Positions 33,737 through 43,182 of a stretch of 64,000 bases of DNA are shown piece by piece. The DNA is from Melaminivora suipulveris (GTDB lineage Bacteria > Pseudomonadota > Gammaproteobacteria > Burkholderiales > Burkholderiaceae_C). The notes beneath the pieces were generated by a model. The model was not told the DNA's origin. It saw nothing but the letters and a program-made list of their open reading frames with translations, and ran no database searches. Numbering within the stretch: position 1 is the stretch's first letter; each line of letters starts with the position of its first letter. The translations under genes and the position numbers were made by a program. The stretch covers positions 2,313,501-2,377,500 of the forward strand of contig NZ_CP027667.1 in the NCBI RefSeq assembly GCF_003008575.1, written 5' to 3'.

Positions 33737-34597
33737 TCACTTCTTGCCCTTGACGTGGGCTTCGAGTTCGGCGAAGCCGGGCCGGTCGCCCGAGAACAGC
33801 ACCTTGCGGCCGAACTCGATGGCCGTGGCCGGGTTGTAGCCCTGCATGCTGGCCAGCAGCGTCGATTTGATGCAGGCGAATTCCTTGGCGGCGTCCTCGG
33901 CCTTTTGCTCCAGCAGGCCGGCCAGCGGCTCCACGGCGCCGTAGGCCAGCAAGATGCCCAAAAACGTGCCCACCAGCGCCGAGGCGATCATGCCGCCCAG
34001 GACAGCCGGCGGTTGGCCCACCGAGCCCATGGTGTTGACCACGCCCAGCACGGCGGCCACGATGCCGAAGGCTGGCAGGGCGCCCGCCAGCCGCGTGAGC
34101 GCGGCCACGGGGGCGTGCGCCTCCTGGTGGTGGGTTTCGATCTCGGCGTCCATGAGCGACTCGATCTCGTGCGCGTTCAGGTTGCCCGAGACCATCATGC
34201 GCAGGTAGTCGGTGGTGAACTCGATGACGTGGTGGTCGCTGCCGACGGTGGGGAATTTCTTGAACAGCTCGGACTTTTCCGGCTCTTCCACATCCTGCTC
34301 GATGGCCATCAGGCCTTCCTTGCGCGCCTTTTGCAGGATCTCGTAGAGCATGGACAGCAGCTCCATATAGCGCGCCTTGGTGTACTTGTTGCCCTTGAGC
34401 ACCTTGGGCAGCGAGGAAAACGTCGCCTTGAGCACCTTGGGCTGGTTGTTCACGATGAACGCGCCCAGGGCCGCGCCGCCGATGGTGATCATCTCGAAGG
34501 GCAGCGCGTCCAGCAGCACCTTGATGTTGCCGCCGTGGGCGATGAACACCCCGAAGATGGCGCCGAAGGTGATGAGGTAGCCGAGGATGACGAGCAT
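33737..34597 (-). CDS. motA: stator protein MotA
   Basis: A 286-residue inner-membrane protein with four hydrophobic segments. It starts MLVILGYLITFGAIFGVFIA. Its cytoplasmic loop includes SLPKVLKGNKYTKARYMELL, and the last helices have PAFGIVAAVLGVVNTMGSVG. It is the torque-generating stator partner of MotB. First gene of motA-motB-cheY-cheZ. No clear sigma-28 or FlhDC site was found in the 206-bp upstream gap. Confidence 0.96.
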   Translation of the reverse strand: MLVILGYLITFGAIFGVFIAHGGNIKVLLDALPFEMITIGGAALGAFIVNNQPKVLKATFSSLPKVLKGNKYTKARYMELLSMLYEILQKARKEGLMAIEQDVEEPEKSELFKKFPTVGSDHHVIEFTTDYLRMMVSGNLNAHEIESLMDAEIETHHQEAHAPVAALTRLAGALPAFGIVAAVLGVVNTMGSVGQPPAVLGGMIASALVGTFLGILLAYGAVEPLAGLLEQKAEDAAKEFACIKSTLLASMQGYNPATAIEFGRKVLFSGDRPGFAELEAHVKGKK

Positions 34598-34727
34598 GCT
34601 GGGTTCTGGAAGAGGATCGCGTGGAGGAGTCGGCGCGGAAGGTCAGTGTTTCGGATTGTGGCAGGCAGGCACAAAGGCTTGTACCCGGCCGCCCCGGCGG
34701 CGGCGCCTTTCCAGCGTGAGGGTGTCT

Positions 34728-34790
34728 TTGGAAGAAATATGCCTTGAGTCGACGTGAATCAAAGGCATATAGCTACTAAAAATGTAGCAA
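34728..34790 (-). repeat. dispersed repeat A, copy 8
   Basis: Sense-oriented, 14 bp past the stop of the minus-strand flagellin gene. It has GCTACATTTTTAGTAGCTAT, then ATGCCTTTGATTCACGTCGA, CTCAAGGC and ATATTTC. It separates the flagellin gene from motA. Confidence 0.75.
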
Positions 34791-34803
34791 TGGCGATGCC
34801 GGC

Positions 34804-36282
34804 TCAACCCTTGAGCAGCGCCAGCACGCCCTGCGGGATCTGGTTGGCCTGCGCCACCATGGCGGTGCCGGCCTGCTGCAGGATCTGCGTGCGCGACAGA
34901 TTGGCGGTTTCCTGGGCGAAGTCGGCGTCCTGGATGCGGCTGCGCGAGGCGGACATGTTTTCCGAGGTGGTGTTCAGGTTGGCGATCGCCGTCTCGAAGC
35001 GTGCCTGCAGGGCGCCGAAGCTGGCGCGCTGGCCGTTCACGGCGGCCAGGGCCGAGTCGATGATCTTCAGTGCGCGCGTGGAGCCCTCTACCGTGGTCAC
35101 ATCGATGGTGTTCACGGGGTTGAGCGTGGAAGCTGTGGCGGTGACGGGCGGCGTGCCCGTCAGATTGCCGATGGAAAAGCCCTTGTCGGAAGCCATTTCC
35201 AGGTAGCCGCGTGCCGTGGCGTAGCCGCCAGCGGGTGCAGCGGGCACGCCGGCTGCAAAGGTCGGCATGCCCGAGCTGGCTGAGGCGGCCGCGTCATAGG
35301 CGCCCAGCGAGATGGTGTTGCCCGCGGCCGAGGTGTTCTGGATCTGGATGTCGGCGCCCGACTCGTTGATGAGTACCAGCCCGTTGCCACCTGCATTGAG
35401 CTTGGCGGTGATGCCGGTCTGCGAGGACACGTCGTTGAACGCTTTCACCGCCTCGGCCAGGCTCGCCGCAGTGGCGCCGCCAGCGCCGACGCTGAAGGTG
35501 ACGTTGGCGGCGCCCACGTTGTCACCCTTGACGGCCAGCGAATACGTGCCCGGCGTAGCAAAATTGGTCAATTGGACTTGGTTGCGTGCGTTGGCCGTCA
35601 CCCCTGTGGCCTCCGCCAGCGCGTTGATCTTGGCGGCGGCCGTGGCGACTGTGTCGGCGGAGGTCAGTGTGACGGTCCCCGACTGCAGCCCGGCGATGTC
35701 GAAGCTGCCCGTCAGCGGTGTCGGGATGGCCGTGGATGTGACGGCCACCGGCGCCGACTGCTTGAGCTGCGTGCCATAGGTGGCGGTGCGGAAGTTGCCC
35801 GTGGTCGCCGTGATGGTCTGGTTGGCGTTGGCGCCCACCTGGAAGGTGGCCGAACCAAAGGAGCCATCGAGCAGCTTCTGGCCGTTGAACTCGGTCGTCA
35901 CCGCCATGCGGTCCAGCTCGGACAGCAGTTGGCCCACTTCGGCCTGGATGGCCTTGCGGTCGCTGGCCGAGTTGGTCGCATTGGCCGACTGCACTGACAG
36001 CTCGCGCACGCGCTGCAGGATGTTGCCGGCGCCGGCCAGCGCGCTCTCGGCCACCTGTGACAGCGAAATGCCGTCATTGGCGTTGCGCGCCGCCTGGTTC
36101 ACGCCGCGGATCTGCGCGGTGAAGCGCTCGGAGATGGCCAGGCCGGCAGCATCGTCCTTGGCGCTGTTGATGCGCAGGCCCGACGACAGGCGCTGAATCG
36201 AAGTATTGAGTGAGCCCTGGCTGACGCCCAGGTTGCGCTGGGCGGTGAGCGAGGCGACGTTGGTGTTGATCGTGGATGCCAT
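34804..36282 (-). CDS. fliC: flagellin 1
   Basis: A 492-residue flagellin. CAGGAG precedes the ATG at 36282. The N-terminal D0/D1 ([40 protein letters not shown]) and C-terminal domains ([35 protein letters not shown]) are conserved. The centre (about residues 175-390) is a flagellin_IN-like hypervariable region. It is divergent from a second flagellin gene. No sigma-28 site like that of flagellin 2 is visible upstream on this strand. Confidence 0.96.
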   Translation of the reverse strand: MASTINTNVASLTAQRNLGVSQGSLNTSIQRLSSGLRINSAKDDAAGLAISERFTAQIRGVNQAARNANDGISLSQVAESALAGAGNILQRVRELSVQSANATNSASDRKAIQAEVGQLLSELDRMAVTTEFNGQKLLDGSFGSATFQVGANANQTITATTGNFRTATYGTQLKQSAPVAVTSTAIPTPLTGSFDIAGLQSGTVTLTSADTVATAAAKINALAEATGVTANARNQVQLTNFATPGTYSLAVKGDNVGAANVTFSVGAGGATAASLAEAVKAFNDVSSQTGITAKLNAGGNGLVLINESGADIQIQNTSAAGNTISLGAYDAAASASSGMPTFAAGVPAAPAGGYATARGYLEMASDKGFSIGNLTGTPPVTATASTLNPVNTIDVTTVEGSTRALKIIDSALAAVNGQRASFGALQARFETAIANLNTTSENMSASRSRIQDADFAQETANLSRTQILQQAGTAMVAQANQIPQGVLALLKG

Positions 36283-36623
36283 GGCAAGACTCCTGCTGGG
36301 CTGCGGATTCGGCGGTGGTGCCGGCCGGGGCGATAGCCCAGCGCCGGACGGTTGGAGACGATGCTGGCGATTGTGGACAGGCCGGCCCACCGGCGTTGGC
36401 GCGATAAGCGGCGCAAAAACCGGCCAATCTGCGCATTGAGCCCTCAAGTTCTCCAAGCACGAACCGAAAACACATTCAACGGGACGTTTGAAACAAGGAG
36501 TGACGCCCCGCCGTTCCACAGCAAGGCCCGCACCGGCACTGGGAACCCGCGCTGCTCAGGGGTTGAGAGGCGCAGACGGCGGCAACGCCACATTCCAGCC
36601 ACTTCTTTTGCAGGAGATTTGCA
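36283..36623. other. intergenic control region between divergent flagellin genes
   Basis: 341 bp with no convincing gene. It holds the sigma-28-like promoter of flagellin 2. A weaker FlhDC-like pair, GCGCGATAAGCG (36399-36410) and CGGCCAATCTGC (36421-36432), might serve flagellin 1. The frames crossing it are shadows. Confidence 0.6.
36444..36470 (+). promoter_or_regulatory. candidate sigma-28 promoter of flagellin 2
   Basis: TCAAGTT (36444-36450), a 12-bp gap, then ACCGAAAA (36463-36470). This is close to the FliA consensus of betaproteobacteria and identical in spacing to the flgM promoter. It predicts an untranslated leader of about 145 bases before the flagellin start. Confidence 0.65.
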
Positions 36624-38081
36624 ATGGCTTCCACCATCAACACCAACGTCGCCTCGCTCACCGCCCAGCGCAACCTGAGCGTCAGCCAGAACTCGCTCAA
36701 CACCTCCATCCAGCGCCTGTCCTCGGGCCTGCGCATCAACAGCGCCAAGGACGATGCTGCCGGCCTGGCCATCTCCGAGCGCTTCACGGGCCAGATCCGC
36801 GGCCTGAACCAGGCCGTGCGCAATGCCAACGACGGCATCTCGATGGCGCAGACCGCTGAAGGCGCGCTCAAGGCCTCGGGCGACATCCTGCAGCGCGTGC
36901 GCGAGCTGTCGGTGCAATCGGCCAACGCGACCAACTCGGCCAGTGACCGCAAGGCCATTCAGGCCGAAGTGGGGCAGTTGCTGTCGGAGATGGACCGTAT
37001 TTCGCAGACCACCGAATTCAACGGCCAGAAGCTGCTCGATGGCTCGTTCGGCTCGGCCACCTTCCAGGTGGGCGCCAACGCCAACCAGACCATCACGGCC
37101 ACCACCGGCAATTTCCGCACCAACACGTATGGCACCCAGTTGATCTCCTCTACCAGCGTGGCCGCAGCCGCCACCGCAACATCGCTTGCAGGAGCCGTAA
37201 CTGTGAACGGGCTGCAGAGCAAGCAGGTGACGCTGACCGTTTCGGACAACGCGGCGACCGCTGCCGCCGCATTCAACGCGGTGTCCGATGCCACTGGCGT
37301 GACGGCTTCTGCACGCAACGTTTCGCAACTGACCTTCAACGGGGTGCCAGGGACGTTCTCGATTGCCGTCAAGGGCGATAACAGCACGGCAGCAAATGTC
37401 ACGTTCAGCATTTCCGCCAACACGAGCGCCGGTCTGGCCGAGTCGGTGAAAGCCTTCAACGATGTCTCGTCCCAGACCGGTATCACGGCGAAGATGAACG
37501 CTGCCGGCACAGGCTTGCTGCTGACCAGCGAATCGGGTGCCGATATCGACCTGACCAACAATTCGGCGGCGGCTGGCCAGGAAATAAATCTGGCAGCACA
37601 GGATGCGACTGCGTCCACCTTGACCTTTTCGACAGGGCACACTGCCGTGGGCGGGGCATCGAACAAAGCGGTATCTCGTGGCACCGTGGAATTCAACTCG
37701 GACAAGGGGTTCTCATTCGGCGCCTCCGCCTCGGCTCTGGTTACGGCCAACAGCGCTGCGACTCTCAAATCCGTCAGCACAATTGACGTATCCACGGTAG
37801 ACGGTGCCACCAAGGCCCTGAAGATCGTCGACTCGGCCCTGGCTGCCGTGAACAGCCAGCGTGCCAGCTTCGGCGCCCTGCAGTCGCGTTTCGAAACCGC
37901 GGTGAGCAACCTGCAGACCTCGGCCGAAAACATGTCCGCCTCGCGCAGCCGCATCCAGGACGCGGACTTCGCGGCCGAAACCGCCAACCTGTCGCGCTCG
38001 CAGATCCTGCAGCAGGCCGGCACCGCCATGGTGGCGCAGGCCAACCAGCTGCCCCAGGGCGTGCTGGCCCTGCTGCGCTGA
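36624..38081 (+). CDS. fliC: flagellin 2
   Basis: A 485-residue flagellin, ATG 36624 with AGGAG eight bases upstream. The D0/D1 domains are nearly the same as in flagellin 1, for example a 65-nt identical stretch at 36723-36787 versus 36119-36183 on the other strand. The central domain differs clearly. It ends [10 protein letters not shown]. It has a sigma-28-like promoter and a strong terminator, so it is probably the main filament gene; that is inference. Confidence 0.97.
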   Translation: MASTINTNVASLTAQRNLSVSQNSLNTSIQRLSSGLRINSAKDDAAGLAISERFTGQIRGLNQAVRNANDGISMAQTAEGALKASGDILQRVRELSVQSANATNSASDRKAIQAEVGQLLSEMDRISQTTEFNGQKLLDGSFGSATFQVGANANQTITATTGNFRTNTYGTQLISSTSVAAAATATSLAGAVTVNGLQSKQVTLTVSDNAATAAAAFNAVSDATGVTASARNVSQLTFNGVPGTFSIAVKGDNSTAANVTFSISANTSAGLAESVKAFNDVSSQTGITAKMNAAGTGLLLTSESGADIDLTNNSAAAGQEINLAAQDATASTLTFSTGHTAVGGASNKAVSRGTVEFNSDKGFSFGASASALVTANSAATLKSVSTIDVSTVDGATKALKIVDSALAAVNSQRASFGALQSRFETAVSNLQTSAENMSASRSRIQDADFAAETANLSRSQILQQAGTAMVAQANQLPQGVLALLR

Positions 38082-38158
38082 TCGAGAGAAGTGGCATGAG
38101 CGCCTGAGGCGCATGGCGGGGGCGCCAGCCCGGCCGCCAGGCCTTCAGGCACAGGAAG

Positions 38159-38194
38159 AAGGCGCGGCGGTGGCAAAGTCACCGCCGCGCCTTT
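38159..38194 (+). terminator. rho-independent terminator after flagellin 2
   Basis: GGCGCGGCGGTG, a 7-base loop, then CACCGCCGCGCC form a perfect 12-bp GC-rich stem, extended by A/T pairs and followed by a short TTT run. It is 78 bp past the flagellin stop. Confidence 0.8.
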
Positions 38195-38343
38195 GCCGCT
38201 TGCCCGGCAGCCGCCCGGCGCGGTGGATTGGGGGCTTTCTCCCCTTCTTATCGTGGACCATGGCGCAGGCACGGGCTTCGATAATGTCTGGCGTCGCGCA
38301 CTACGGGCGCCACGTCGGAACACACAGGCAAAGGAGTGGAGTC

Positions 38344-39792
38344 ATGGCAAGCTTTTCATCGATCGGCATTGGCCTGGGGGGCAACGTCGATGTCAACGCG
38401 CTGATCAAGGCTTCTGTGGATGCGGTCAAGCTGCCCCTTACCAAAACGGGTGGTCTGCAGCAGCAGGCGGCGCTGACCAATTCCAAGGTCTCGGCCTTCG
38501 GTCAGTTCAAGTCGCTCGTCTCCACCCTGGCCGATGCCGCCGGCAAGCTGACCAGCGTGACCGGCTGGAATGGCGCCAAGGCGACGTCTTCCAGTGCCGA
38601 CACCGTGAGCGCCAGCGCCGTGGGCGGCGCTGCCGCCACGTCCTTCCAGGTCGAGGTGCAGAGCCTGGCGACTGCGCAGTCGTCCATGTCCGCGCCGCTG
38701 CAGCCGCCCAAGCAGCCGGTGGGCGCGGGCACGCTCAAGCTGGAGGTGGGCAGCTGGGCGGGCGAGCCCAGGACATTCACCAAGGGCAGTGCCGACGCCG
38801 TGAGCATCGAGGTCGGTGTCACTGACACGCTGGCCGATATCGCCGGCAAGATCAACGGCACCAAGGCCGGGGTGACGGCCACCATTTTGTCGGACGCCTC
38901 GGGCGAGCGCCTGTTACTTCGCAGCACAGGCACAGGCGAGGCCGTAGGCTACCAGCTGTCGGTGCAGGATGCCGATGGCGATGACGGGGATGCCATCGGC
39001 CTGTCGCGCCTGGTGCAGGGCATGAGCACCGAATACGCCAAAAACGCCAACGCCACCGTCAACGGCGTGCCGGTGAGCTCGGCGACGAACGCCTTTGCCG
39101 ATACCGTGGCGGGCGTGACCTTCACCGCCAACAAGGTGACCGCCGAGCCGGTGACCATCACGGTGAGCAAGGACACCTCGGCGGTCAGGAAGAACATTGA
39201 AGACTTCGTTGCCGCCTACAACGCCGTCAACAGCGCCCTGAACGCGGCCACCAAATATGACAAGCAGACGCAGACGGCAGCGCTGCTGCAAGGCGACTCC
39301 ACCGTGGTGGCGCTGCAAAACACGCTGCGCTCGGCGTTGCAGGAAGTGACTGCCTCGGGCGCACTGCGCAATCTATCGGCGGTGGGCGTGGTATCCGCCG
39401 GCGGCCTGGGCGGGGGCAACGTCGCGCCCGATGGCTCGCTGGAGTTGGACGCCACCAGGTTCAACAAGGCCATGGAGGACCCGGACGCGGTCAAGACCTT
39501 CTTTCGCGGCGCCGATGGCGGGCGCGTGCAGGACGGCTTTGCCGGCAAGTTCAAGGCCATGACCGACAAGCTGCTGGCCAGCGACGGTTTCTTCGCCACC
39601 AAGACCAAGACTTACGAGAGCGCGCTCAAGCTCAACGCCAAGGAGGTCGAGCGCGTGCTCGATCGGGCTGACCGCATGGAAAAGAGCCTCAAGGAGCGCT
39701 ATACCGCCCTGGACACCAAGATGGCTTCGCTCAACGCGCTCAACGCCTACATCGCCCAGCAGGTCACGACCTGGAACAACATGAAAGGCTGA
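38344..39792 (+). CDS. fliD: flagellar filament cap protein FliD (HAP2)
   Basis: A 482-residue cap protein. AGGAG at 38332 precedes the ATG at 38344, giving MASFSSIGIGLGGNVDVNAL with KASVDAVKLPL. The upstream 77 codons are low complexity and were rejected. The FliD_C region includes LQNTLRSALQEVTASGALRN, FNKAMEDPDAVKTFF, and a helical end RYTALDTKMASLNALNAYIA. It folds flagellin onto the tip. It is the first gene of fliD-S-T. Confidence 0.95.
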   Translation: MASFSSIGIGLGGNVDVNALIKASVDAVKLPLTKTGGLQQQAALTNSKVSAFGQFKSLVSTLADAAGKLTSVTGWNGAKATSSSADTVSASAVGGAAATSFQVEVQSLATAQSSMSAPLQPPKQPVGAGTLKLEVGSWAGEPRTFTKGSADAVSIEVGVTDTLADIAGKINGTKAGVTATILSDASGERLLLRSTGTGEAVGYQLSVQDADGDDGDAIGLSRLVQGMSTEYAKNANATVNGVPVSSATNAFADTVAGVTFTANKVTAEPVTITVSKDTSAVRKNIEDFVAAYNAVNSALNAATKYDKQTQTAALLQGDSTVVALQNTLRSALQEVTASGALRNLSAVGVVSAGGLGGGNVAPDGSLELDATRFNKAMEDPDAVKTFFRGADGGRVQDGFAGKFKAMTDKLLASDGFFATKTKTYESALKLNAKEVERVLDRADRMEKSLKERYTALDTKMASLNALNAYIAQQVTTWNNMKG

Positions 39793-39862
39793 CGCGCCAG
39801 GCTTCAGTTTTGTGCATGGCTGCCGATAAACCATTCAGCAGCCAGTATGAGGACAGTCACCA

Positions 39863-40303
39863 ATGTTCAGCGCTTTCAGCCCCCGCTCCGCCTCTGCCTA
39901 CCAGCGGATCAGCGTCGAGACCAGCACCATGGACCAGCACCAATTGGTCAGCCTGCTGTACGACGGCATTTTGAAAGCCATCGCCAGCGCACGCGGCGCG
40001 CTGGCGCGTGGCGACGTGCCGACCAAGTGCGCCAGCATTTCCAAGGCTGTGCGCATCATCGAGGAAGGCCTGCTCACCGCGCTGGACCGCGAGGCCGGCG
40101 GCGAGGTGGCCGCCAGCCTGGGCTCGGTCTATGAGTACGCGCTGCGCCGCCTGATCCAGGCCAACGCGGCTAACGACGACGCCATGCTGCAGGAAGTCGC
40201 GCGCCTGATCGACCCCATCGCCCAGGGCTGGAGCGCCATCAGGAACCCGCGCCCGCAGGACGCCGCCAACGACACCCTGCGCCTCGCCGCGGCGGAGGCC
40301 TGA
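39863..40303 (+). CDS. fliS: flagellin export chaperone FliS
   Basis: A 146-residue helical protein. It has SAYQRISVETSTMDQHQLVS with LLYDGILKAIASARGALARG, the family signature. It binds the flagellin C-terminus in the cytoplasm and prevents premature assembly. It lies 70 bp after fliD and 4 bp before fliT. Confidence 0.95.
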   Translation: MFSAFSPRSASAYQRISVETSTMDQHQLVSLLYDGILKAIASARGALARGDVPTKCASISKAVRIIEEGLLTALDREAGGEVAASLGSVYEYALRRLIQANAANDDAMLQEVARLIDPIAQGWSAIRNPRPQDAANDTLRLAAAEA

Positions 40304-40307
40304 CGCC

Positions 40308-40607
40308 ATGCCCGAAATGCTCATCGACTACTACAAAGCCATCGAACAAAGCAGCGCCCGCATGCTTGAAGCCGCGCGCATGAAGGACTGGGACGAGGTC
40401 GTGCGCTGCGAGGGCGCCTGCGCCGTGCTGATCGAGCAGCTGCGCTACCAGGCGCGGCAGCAGGAGCTGGCCCCCGAGCACCGCAAGGAGAAGGCGCGCA
40501 TCATGCAGCGCATCCTGCGCAACGACGCGCAGATCCGCGTGCTGGCCGAGCCCTGGGTGGCGCAGTTCGAGCACCTGTTCGAGGGCCAGCCGCCGGTCAT
40601 GCACTGA
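40308..40607 (+). CDS. fliT: FliT-like flagellar chaperone
   Basis: A 99-residue helical protein in the fliT position right after fliS. It has MLIDYYKAIEQSSARMLEAA, KDWDEVVRCEGACAVLIEQL, and KARIMQRILRNDAQIR. In known systems FliT binds FliD and can act against FlhDC. Sequence similarity in this family is modest. A terminator follows. Confidence 0.85.
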   Translation: MPEMLIDYYKAIEQSSARMLEAARMKDWDEVVRCEGACAVLIEQLRYQARQQELAPEHRKEKARIMQRILRNDAQIRVLAEPWVAQFEHLFEGQPPVMH

Positions 40608-40625
40608 GCTGGGCGCGCAAAAAAC

Positions 40626-40661
40626 AAGGCCGGCACCTTCGCGGTGGCCGGCCTTCTTTTT
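40626..40661 (+). terminator. rho-independent terminator after fliT
   Basis: AAGGCCGGCACC pairs with GGTGGCCGGCCTT around a 4-5-base loop (one bulged base), followed by CTTTTTC. It closes the fliD-S-T transcript before the convergent fliE gene. Confidence 0.85.
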
Positions 40662-40670
40662 CGGCGATTT

Positions 40671-40730
40671 TGAATGAAATCCGCCTTCAGTCCGCGTGAA
40701 TAAAGCGTAGATAGCTATAAATTCAGGAGT
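40671..40730 (-). repeat. dispersed repeat A, copy 9
   Basis: Sense-oriented, 14 bp past the fliE stop. It has CTGAATTTATAGCTATCTAC, then GCTTTATTCACGCGGACTGA and AGGCGGATTTC. It lies between the fliT terminator and fliE. Confidence 0.78.
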
Positions 40731-40743
40731 AAAAGACCAGTGC

Positions 40744-41061
40744 TCACACCTGCATGTTCATGATGTCCGTGTAGGCCTGCACCATGCGGTTGCGCACGTG
40801 CAGCGTCGCCTGGAAACCCACCTGCGCCTTTTGCATGGCGACCATGGTTTCCTCCAGGCTGACGTTCGGGTTTTCCAGCTGCACCTCCTGCTGCAGTCCG
40901 GCGGCGCGGTGCTGGGCGCTGCTGACGGCCTGCAGGGCGTTCTTGAACGCGGTGGAAAAGCCGCCGCCGACCGCCTCCGTGCCGGCCTGCGGCGCCGTCG
41001 CGCGGCGGGCGAGCTGGGTGGCGGTCAGGGCGCTGGTGGGGCTGGCGATGCGCAGGTCCAT
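40744..41061 (-). CDS. fliE: MS-ring/rod junction protein FliE
   Basis: A 105-residue FliE. The ATG at 41061 gives MDLRIASPTSALT. The C-terminal half has NPNVSLEETMVAMQKAQVGF and RNRMVQAYTDIMNMQV, the conserved part. The 15-residue longer alternative lacks conservation. It links the MS ring to the rod. Divergent from fliF, with an FlhDC-like site between them. Confidence 0.95.
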   Translation of the reverse strand: MDLRIASPTSALTATQLARRATAPQAGTEAVGGGFSTAFKNALQAVSSAQHRAAGLQQEVQLENPNVSLEETMVAMQKAQVGFQATLHVRNRMVQAYTDIMNMQV

Positions 41062-41132
41062 GGTGTCGCGCCACGCGGGCGGCGGTATTGGGGAAGGTGC
41101 CGCCATGGTAGGGCGCGCCCGCTGCCCCGTGT

Positions 41133-41167
41133 CCGCGAATAGACGGCCAAAGCGGCGCTTTATCGGC
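41133..41167. promoter_or_regulatory. candidate FlhDC operator between fliE and fliF
   Basis: CCGCGAATAGACG (41133-41145) and CGCTTTATCGGC (41156-41167) are inverted half-sites 10 bp apart. Read from the minus strand the second is GCCGATAAAGCG. It sits centrally between the divergent fliE and fliF genes. Confidence 0.55.
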
Positions 41168-41268
41168 GCACCGGCGGGGGCGGGGTGTTTTCATAATCGC
41201 CGCACGTCCCAGCTCCGCCGTAGCGGCCCTGCCATAGCGGCGCCGCCCGGCCAGCCCCGAAAGCCCCC

Positions 41269-42984
41269 ATGTCCTCCGCCGCCGCTGTCGCCGAAGTCCC
41301 CGTCATGCCCAGCCCCGCAGGGGTGCCCACGCCCGCAATGCTGCAGCGCCTGGGTGCGCTCGACCGCGCCGCGCGCCTGCGCTGGGGCGTGGCCGCCGCG
41401 CTGCTGATCGCGCTGGCGGTGGGCGCCTTCTTCTACACCCGCCAGCCCGACTGGCGCGTGCTGTTTGCCGGCGTGAACGACAAGGACGGCGGCGCCATCG
41501 TGGCGCAGCTGGCCACCATGAACGTGCCCTACAAGTACAGCGAGGGCGGCGGCGCCATCCTGGTGCCCGCCGAGCGCGTGCACGACGTGCGCCTGCGCCT
41601 GGCCACGCAGGGCCTGCCCAAGGGCTCGGTCTCGGGTTTCGAGCAGATGGAGGGCGCCAGCCGCTTCGGCGTGACGCAGTTCCAGGAGCGGCTGAACTTC
41701 CAGCGCGGGCTGGAGGGCGAGCTCACGCGCTCCATCCAGGCGCTGGCGTCGGTGCAAAGCGCGCGCGTGCACCTGGCGCTGCCCAATCAGAACGGTTTTT
41801 TTCGCGAGCAGCAAAAGCCCTCGGCGTCGGTGCTGGTGAGCCTCTATCCGGGGCGTTTCCTGGACCGCACGCAGCTGGCCGGCATCGTGCATCTGGTGGC
41901 TTCCAGCGTGCCCGAGCTGGCGCCTTCGGCCGTGAGCGTGCTGGACGACACCGGCAAGCTGCTGTCGCAGTCACCTGACGGCGCCGCCGGCAGCGCCATC
42001 GACGCGCAGCAGCTGGCCTATGTGCAGCAGATCGAGCAGCAGTACACGCGCCGCATCGTCGACCTGCTGGAGCCGGTGGTCGGCAAGAACAACGTGCGCG
42101 CCCAGGTCACGGCCGAGGTGGACTTCAGCCGCACCGAATCGACCGTCGAGCAGCACCGTCCCAACCTGTCGCCCGATGCCAGCGCCGTGCGCAGCCAGCA
42201 GGTAGTGGAGAGTGGCGGCACGGCCGGCAGCACGCCTCCCGCCGGCGTGCCCGGCGCCGTCAGCAACCAGCCGCCGCAGACCGCCGGCGCGCCCATCAAC
42301 GGCGCTGCGCAGCAGCTCGCCGCGGGCGGTGCGGGCCAAGACGGCGCGCCCGCGGGCAAGCGCGAGTCGGTGACCAACTACGAGGTCGACAAGACCACCC
42401 AGGTCACGCGCGGCAGCGCCGGCGCCATCAAGCGCGTGAACGCCGCCGTGGTGGTCAACTACGCCAACGCCGCCGGCGAAGCCGGCAAGCCGGCCTTGCC
42501 GAGGGCGCTGCCGCCCGAGCAGATCGAACAGATGACGGCGCTGGTGCGCGAGACCATCGGCTTCAACAAGGAGCGTGGCGATTCGGTGAATTTGATGAAC
42601 GCGCCCTTCCAGGTCGAGGAGCCCCCGCCGCTCGAGCTGCCGCTGTGGAAGCAGCCCGAGATGCGCGACCTGGCCAAGTCGCTGGCCTGGCCCCTGGCCG
42701 TGTCGCTGGCCGCCGCCATCGTGCTGATCGGCGTGGCGCGTCCGGCGCTCAGGGCGCGCGCGCGCAGCAAGGAGCTGGCGCTGGCGCGCGCCGCCGCCGG
42801 CAAGGTCGACGCCATCGAAGGCGAGGCCCTGGAGCGCCCGGCTCTGCCGGCGCCGGACGAGATGCCGGCGCTGGAGCTGCAGGCCACGCCTGAGCAGGCG
42901 CGCCTGCAGGATGCGCGCACCCTGGCGCGCGACAACCCGGTAGCGGTGGCCAATATCCTCAAGACCTGGGTGAATGGAGAATGA
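41269..42984 (+). CDS. fliF: MS-ring protein FliF
   Basis: A 571-residue inner-membrane protein. Helices lie at about residues 39-57 and 469-490, flanking a periplasmic ring-building domain (DWRVLFAGVNDKDGGAIVAQ, RVHLALPNQNGFFREQQKPS). The cytoplasmic C-terminal end (NPVAVANILKTWVN) binds FliG. It begins the fliF-G-H-I-J-K operon. Its TGA stop is the first triplet of repeat B copy 2. Confidence 0.97.
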   Translation: MSSAAAVAEVPVMPSPAGVPTPAMLQRLGALDRAARLRWGVAAALLIALAVGAFFYTRQPDWRVLFAGVNDKDGGAIVAQLATMNVPYKYSEGGGAILVPAERVHDVRLRLATQGLPKGSVSGFEQMEGASRFGVTQFQERLNFQRGLEGELTRSIQALASVQSARVHLALPNQNGFFREQQKPSASVLVSLYPGRFLDRTQLAGIVHLVASSVPELAPSAVSVLDDTGKLLSQSPDGAAGSAIDAQQLAYVQQIEQQYTRRIVDLLEPVVGKNNVRAQVTAEVDFSRTESTVEQHRPNLSPDASAVRSQQVVESGGTAGSTPPAGVPGAVSNQPPQTAGAPINGAAQQLAAGGAGQDGAPAGKRESVTNYEVDKTTQVTRGSAGAIKRVNAAVVVNYANAAGEAGKPALPRALPPEQIEQMTALVRETIGFNKERGDSVNLMNAPFQVEEPPPLELPLWKQPEMRDLAKSLAWPLAVSLAAAIVLIGVARPALRARARSKELALARAAAGKVDAIEGEALERPALPAPDEMPALELQATPEQARLQDARTLARDNPVAVANILKTWVNGE

Positions 42985-43102
42985 GCAACCCCCTATGTCG
43001 CTTCGCTCCTTCCCCCTTCTCTCGCATCGCTTCGCGCTGCGGGAAGGGGGACGACGCCACTGGACCGGCAGAGCCGGATCCACGGCGTCCGCTTGCCTGG
43101 GG
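42982..43102 (+). repeat. dispersed repeat B, copy 2
   Basis: It begins TGAGCAACCCCCTATGTCGC with the fliF stop as the first triplet. It contains the same CCCCCTTCTC / GGAAGGGGG arms, GACGACGCCACTGGACCGGC and a GC-rich tail as copy 1. It fills much of the fliF-fliG gap inside the operon. Confidence 0.75.
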
Positions 43103-43182
43103 GCAGGGCGGGCCTTGGGGTTTGGTCAAGGCGAGGCTGGCCGCGCACGCACTGCGTGCATGCAGAGTTGAGGTGGGGCACC

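Noticed and set aside
34598..34803. Sigma-28 promoter before motA
   Set aside because: A CCGAAAC-like -10 can be found on the minus strand, but nothing like TCAAGTT or TAAA lies at the required distance.
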